From CAYWTX01 sp964461295 (GTDB lineage Bacteria > Planctomycetota > Phycisphaerae > SM23-33): a stretch of DNA of 8,409 bases. The first letter of the stretch is position 1. Each line of letters opens with the position of its first letter. This document shows positions 5,875 to 8,409 of this stretch, piece after piece. Made by a program: the position numbers and the translations under genes. The DNA lies in contig CAYWTX010000394.1 in the NCBI GenBank assembly GCA_964461295.1, positions 1-8,409 on the forward strand, written 5' to 3'. Under the pieces are notes generated by a model. The model ran no database searches. It was not told where the DNA came from and saw nothing but the letters and a program-made list of their open reading frames with translations.

Positions 5875-5955
5875 GGAAACCGGTCGGATCGGTCCGATCA
5901 GACGGATCGTGATCGTGATCGAGATCGGCGTCCGGAACCGACCCGCTGAAGCGGG
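5614..5955. repeat. String of seven short GC-rich hairpins
   Basis: Stems in order: GCGGG-tttg-CCCGC (5614-5627), GGGGGC-ttac-GCCCCC (5683-5698), TCGCCC-cttcc-GGGCGA (5712-5728), CAGCCT-ttc-AGGCTG (5770-5784), GCCCC-ggc-GGGGC (5803-5815), GCGGG-caaa-CCTGC (5833-5846, one G·T pair) and CCCGC-tgaa-GCGGG (5942-5955). Each stem is 5-6 bp with a 3-5 nt loop, and the stems differ in sequence while keeping the same size. Spacing is uneven. None is followed by a T-run. Confidence 0.6.
5887..5926. repeat. GATC-dense tract
   Basis: Six GATC tetramers lie within 40 bases (5887, 5896, 5905, 5911, 5917, 5923). Four of them are at a 6-base step (GATCGT/GATCGA), and GATCGG-T-CCGATC (5887-5899) forms a near-perfect palindrome. 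It is probably an expanded simple repeat; it would also be a cluster of methylation sites if the host has a GATC methylase. Confidence 0.6.
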
Positions 5956-6010
5956 CAGGCCATGCCTCCCGACGACACTCGACGCTCGACACTTCCCCCC
6001 CCCCCATGCA

Positions 6011-6038
6011 GGCGGCCCAGGCCGAAGCCTGGGCCGCC
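6011..6038 (-). terminator. UUCG-loop hairpin downstream of the propeller-cytochrome gene
   Basis: GGCGGCCCAGGC and GCCTGGGCCGCC form a perfect 12-bp stem. On the minus strand the loop is TTCG closed by C-G, the exceptionally stable C(UUCG)G tetraloop. It starts 43 nt after the TGA at 6084-6082. No T-tract follows; instead a run of 11 G comes soon after (complement of 5995-6005). It is probably a terminator or a 3'-end stabiliser. Confidence 0.75.
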
Positions 6039-6081
6039 GGTATTCTCACTCAGGATCGCTCGCTCGCCACGCGTCGTGGGA

Positions 6082-8007
6082 TCACAGCGACAGCAGGTAC
6101 TCCGCCAGCGCCTCGAGCTGCTCCTTGCTCAGTTGCGTCGTGTTGCCGTGCTGGTTGCCCTTGTTGAACGTCGTCAGCACGTCCATCACGGTCTTGGCCT
6201 CGCCGCTGTGCAGGTACGGACCCGTCCGCCACAGTTCGATCAGCGTCGGGGTGTCGAACTTCTCCGCCTCGCGGTCCAGGTCGTACTTCGTGCCCACGTT
6301 GTACATCTTCAGGTCCGTGTACAGCGGGGCCGGGTGGCAGGTCACGCACCCGGTCTTGGCATCCTCGAAGATCTTCTTCCCCTGCTCGGCCCTGGCCGTC
6401 AGCTTGCCGTCGGGCGTCAGCAGCGGGCTGGCCTGCGCCTTCATCGACTGGATATACGTCTTCACCGACTCGACGTCGGCCTTCTCCGGCTCGCGGAACA
6501 GGATGAACCGGAACCCGGCCTCGCTGGCCAGGCCGAAGTCGCTCCGCACGCCCAGCGCCATCGACGGCGGGGTCTTGTCCGACATCAGCAGGCTCTTGTT
6601 GTTCTTGGGGTTGCCGATGCCGTCATTGAGCAGATCCCAGTTCAGGCCGTCGGCCCGGCCGTCGGGATGGCACGTGCCGCAGCTCAGCCAGTGCTGGAAC
6701 GAATAGGTCGCGTCGAAGAACACCTGCTCGCCCTTTCGGGCGGCGTCGGGCTCGCCCTGCTTGCCGACGGCGACCTTCGCGACGGCCTTGCCCCAGGCGC
6801 CCTCGGTGAAGATCACGTCGCCGGTGAAGTAGTTGCCGATGGCCAGGCTGTTGCCGTCCGGCGCGATGCCGATGCCGCGCGGGCCCTTGGCGTCGAGGTT
6901 CATCCGCACCAGCAGCCCCGCCCCGTACAGGGCGGCCAGGTCGTTGGCCAGCAGTTCGCGCTTCTTGGGGTCGTCCTTGATCTGGCCCCAGATCTGCGAG
7001 AGGTGCTGGGGCAGGTTCATCTTCTTTTCCTCCTCGGTGGGCGGAGGCAGCGGCTGGCCGTTCATCAGCAGGTGCAGCTTGGCCAGGTCCACGCGGGCAA
7101 GTTGGTGCACGCCCGCCAGCGTAACCCACAGCGTGTTGCCGTCCTTGCTGATGGCGGCGCCCCACGGGTCGGCTGCGCCCTCGGTCAGGCGGTCCAGCAG
7201 GCACGTGGCGTAGTGCTCCTTCTTGGTCAGGTCGATGATGCTCATCGCGTTGGTGTTGATCCACCCGCGGTCCAACTGCGTCGTGGGCAGCGTGAAGCGG
7301 CCCAGGCAGTGCACCAGGTACGCCCACTTGCCGTCCGGAGAGATCACCACGCCGCGGACCTGGATCGAGCCCGGCGGCAGCTTGATGCTGGCCGACACTT
7401 CCTGCTTGACCAGGTCCACGATGTTGACGACGCACGACGAAGTCGCGTCGGCGGCCGAGCCGTACGGCATGGAGTTGGTGACCACGGCCGTCGACTCGTC
7501 CCGGCTGACGGCGACGTGCCGCGGCTCGCGGACCATGGGCAGGCGCTTCAGTTCCTTGCCGCCGGCCAGGTCGAACACGTACAGCAGGTTCAGGCCCCAG
7601 TCGCTCACGAGAAGCTGCTTGGCCTTGTTCGCCACGGCCACGCCGCCGGGGTAGCGCCCGGTGGTGAACCGCCGGGCAACCTTGCCGCCGGCGACGTCCA
7701 CCTCGGCCACGCTCTGCGCCCCGCTCTCGGCCACGTACAGCTTGCCGTCGGCCGACCACGCCAGGCCCTTGGGGCTGCCGTTCAGCGCGATCTCCTTGCT
7801 GACCTTCTTGCCGGCCGCGTCGAGGATCACCACGGCCCCCGCCGTGTGATCGCTCACCGCGACGAGCTTGCCGTCGGGCGAGTAGGCGACGTCGTAGGGC
7901 GAACGGAAGACCGCCCCGCCGCTGCCGGCGGGCGCCGCCATCAGGCCCAGGCCCGCCATGGTAACAACCGCTGCCGACAGTCCCGCCAAGGCAAGTCGCA
8001 TCTTCAT
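6082..8007 (-). CDS. Exported beta-propeller protein with two c-type heme domains (MauG/cytochrome c peroxidase-like)
   Basis: The 641-residue product begins with a signal peptide (MKMRLALAGLSAAVVTMAGL, cleavage likely near residue 26). Seven YVTN/NHL-like blades follow, typically with an S.DGK-type turn, the first being YDVAYSPDGKLVAVSD. Six lie at about 35-310; the seventh (about 367-400, PRGIGIAPDGNSLAIGN) comes after a helical insertion of about 55 residues. Then come two heme attachment sites, CGTCH (443-447) and CVTCH (554-558). The C-terminal FDTPTLIELWRTGPYLHSG (584-602) is typical of di-heme peroxidase-like proteins. Candidate Met ligands are M475 or M483 and M608. Likely a periplasmic electron-transfer or peroxidase-type enzyme; the substrate is unknown. 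I chose ATG 8007 because GGAG lies 7 nt upstream; ATGs at 8013 and 8001 are alternatives. An in-frame extension to 8286 would bury the signal peptide behind an Arg-rich tail and is rejected. Confidence 0.88.
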   Translation of the reverse strand: MKMRLALAGLSAAVVTMAGLGLMAAPAGSGGAVFRSPYDVAYSPDGKLVAVSDHTAGAVVILDAAGKKVSKEIALNGSPKGLAWSADGKLYVAESGAQSVAEVDVAGGKVARRFTTGRYPGGVAVANKAKQLLVSDWGLNLLYVFDLAGGKELKRLPMVREPRHVAVSRDESTAVVTNSMPYGSAADATSSCVVNIVDLVKQEVSASIKLPPGSIQVRGVVISPDGKWAYLVHCLGRFTLPTTQLDRGWINTNAMSIIDLTKKEHYATCLLDRLTEGAADPWGAAISKDGNTLWVTLAGVHQLARVDLAKLHLLMNGQPLPPPTEEEKKMNLPQHLSQIWGQIKDDPKKRELLANDLAALYGAGLLVRMNLDAKGPRGIGIAPDGNSLAIGNYFTGDVIFTEGAWGKAVAKVAVGKQGEPDAARKGEQVFFDATYSFQHWLSCGTCHPDGRADGLNWDLLNDGIGNPKNNKSLLMSDKTPPSMALGVRSDFGLASEAGFRFILFREPEKADVESVKTYIQSMKAQASPLLTPDGKLTARAEQGKKIFEDAKTGCVTCHPAPLYTDLKMYNVGTKYDLDREAEKFDTPTLIELWRTGPYLHSGEAKTVMDVLTTFNKGNQHGNTTQLSKEQLEALAEYLLSL

Positions 8008-8014
8008 TCTCATG

Positions 8015-8019
8015 CTCCG
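8015..8019 (-). promoter_or_regulatory. Shine-Dalgarno of the propeller-cytochrome gene, deciding the start
   Basis: CGGAG on the minus strand ends 7 nt before the ATG at 8007, but only 1 nt before the ATG at 8013 and 13 nt before that at 8001. This favours 8007 among the three closely spaced in-frame ATGs. Confidence 0.6.
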
Positions 8020-8058
8020 TTGTGGTTGCCGATTGGACGCTAAGTACCCAGGAGTCTC

Positions 8059-8086
8059 TAACCTGTCGCACACCGGAAAAGTTCCG
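8059..8086 (-). promoter_or_regulatory. Possible ECF-type promoter or operator upstream of the cytochrome gene
   Basis: On the minus strand GGAAC (8085-8081) is followed 18 nt later by GTTA (8062-8059). GGAAC is a common -35 element of ECF sigma factors; the -10 match is weak. The same GGAAC lies in the palindrome CGGAA-aag-TTCCG (8074-8086), so a repressor site is an equal possibility. A start near 8050 would give a leader of about 45 nt. Confidence 0.25.
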
Positions 8087-8201
8087 CGCGTTCTTTCCTG
8101 CCGGATCCAACCAGAACCGCGGCCGGACTTTCCAGCAGCAGGCGAGGGGCTACGACGCCGCTTTGGCTTTCCGCCACAGTGCCTCGCCAAGATGAACCGG
8201 A

Positions 8202-8225
8202 CTCGGTCCACATTGTCGGACCGAG
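8202..8225. other. Perfect 8-bp inverted repeat in the cytochrome gene leader
   Basis: CTCGGTCC (8202-8209) and GGACCGAG (8218-8225) are perfect complements around an 8-nt loop, about 195 nt upstream of the cytochrome ATG. No T-run follows on the minus strand. It may be a regulator-binding site or an RNA stem. Confidence 0.5.
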
Positions 8226-8308
8226 GCCCCTTGTGCGGCGGCAGCAGGCTGAAGGCCGCGTCGTCACGAAGGGGCTCTGCCGCCACACCTCCAAAGGGCC
8301 GGCCCGCA

Positions 8309-8346
8309 GCCGGACGGTATCCGGCCGGGGGCCGACGGTATCCGGC
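8309..8346. repeat. Tandem palindromic repeat at the 3' end of the upstream gene
   Basis: GACGGTATCCGGC occurs at 8313-8325 and 8334-8346, a 21-base step. The first unit is a clean hairpin, GCCGGA-cggta-TCCGGC (8309-8325); the second (8331-8346) has a shortened arm and its last base is part of the stop codon of the upstream gene. It may act as the transcription end structure of that gene, though it lacks a T-run. Confidence 0.6.
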
Positions 8347-8409
8347 TATTTCTCCATCCGCACCCAGCGCCCGCTGTACGCTTCCACCGCGATGGGCTTG
8401 CCGATCGCC
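8346..8409 (-). CDS. C-terminal end of an unrecognised protein (partial)
   Basis: An open frame enters from the window edge and ends at TAG 8348-8346. It encodes 20 complete residues, AIGKPIAVEAYSGRWVRMEK. The G/C-rich third positions and a plausible C-terminal beta-strand (IAVEAYSG, then RWVRMEK) suggest it is real, but the fragment is too short to assign to a family. Its stop codon overlaps the tandem palindromic repeat immediately downstream. Confidence 0.5.
   Translation of the reverse strand, partial: AIGKPIAVEAYSGRWVRMEK

Larger units (their letters stand above)
5320..6010. other. Gene-free, repeat-rich spacer between the AsmA-like and cytochrome genes
   Basis: I find no convincing protein gene in these roughly 690 bases. 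Open frames on both strands are short, differ in composition from the neighbouring genes, and cross palindromic repeats. From low to high coordinate the spacer holds a tandem 9-mer (5364-5381), an inverted doublet of the 75-bp repeat (5440-5592), a 49-bp inverted repeat with an extra internal copy (5586-5874), seven small hairpins (5614-5955), a GATC-dense tract (5887-5926) and a run of 11 C (5995-6005). The promoter of the AsmA-like gene must lie here or just below, but I cannot pick it out. Confidence 0.7.
8014..8345. other. Spacer between the unrecognised upstream gene and the cytochrome gene
   Basis: About 330 bases without a supported gene. Besides the candidate promoter, the Shine-Dalgarno, the hairpin at 8202-8225 and the tandem palindromes at 8309-8346, I see nothing conserved. 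A 78-codon minus-strand frame (8294-8058) and the in-frame extension of the cytochrome gene cover it, but both are Arg/Ser/Gly-rich and lack family features. Confidence 0.6.

Noticed and set aside
5563..5949. A 128-codon plus-strand frame and a 94-codon minus-strand frame (5478-5762) in the spacer
   Set aside because: Both run across inverted repeats, hairpins and the GATC tract. Their sequence (for example SDRSDQTDRDRDRDRR) merely translates the repeats, and no ribosome-binding site or family feature is present.
5962..8043. A 693-codon open frame on the plus strand opposite the cytochrome gene
   Set aside because: Same Arg/His/Gln-rich shadow composition. The minus strand carries CXXCH motifs, propeller blades and a signal peptide, so it is the coding strand.
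8014..8286. In-frame N-terminal extension of the cytochrome gene to ATG 8286
   Set aside because: It would place 93 Arg/Ser/Gly-rich residues ahead of a clear signal peptide; the ATG at 8007 has a Shine-Dalgarno at the proper distance.

Overview
The window is GC-rich (about two thirds G+C by eye) and every gene I can support is on the minus strand. It suggests a planctomycete, possibly a Phycisphaerae-type lineage. The reasons are a YVTN-propeller/di-heme cytochrome, an N-terminus resembling a DUF3467 protein, a very large AsmA-like protein, and intergenic spaces full of short palindromic and GGACAC/GAACAC-type repeats. This placement is inferred from gene style; there is no rRNA or other taxonomic marker.

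Layout in minus-strand reading order, from high to low coordinates. At 8409-8346 are the last 20 codons of an unrecognised gene, whose stop codon overlaps a tandem palindromic repeat. At 8345-8008 is a leader region with a possible ECF-type promoter and two inverted repeats. At 8007-6082 is an exported protein with a seven-bladed beta-propeller followed by two c-type heme domains of the MauG/cytochrome-c-peroxidase kind, closed at 6038-6011 by a perfect 12-bp stem with a UUCG loop. From 6010 to 5320 there is no convincing gene. That space holds a C11 run, a GATC-dense tract, seven small GC-rich hairpins, an inverted repeat of about 49 bp, and an inverted doublet of a roughly 75-bp dispersed repeat. 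At 5319-5047 is a doubtful small ORF. At 5122-1427 is a 1231-residue membrane-anchored AsmA-like protein with internal repeats. At 1426-1310 is a long imperfect inverted repeat of GGACAC/GAACAC units. At 1256-375 is S-methyl-5'-thioadenosine phosphorylase (mtnP), whose stop codon lies inside a third copy of the 75-bp repeat. At 147-1 is the start of a gene running off the window, probably DUF3467.

The genes do not form an obvious pathway. One is an exported redox enzyme, one an envelope lipid-transport or assembly candidate, one a purine/methionine salvage enzyme and one a small protein of unknown function. They look like single transcription units separated by repeat-rich spacers. I see no defence system, phage, CRISPR array or complete insertion sequence. 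The least explained material is the repeat nest at 5440-5955 with its extra copy at 310-380. The modular repeat structure of the AsmA-like protein and the interrupted propeller of the cytochrome come next.
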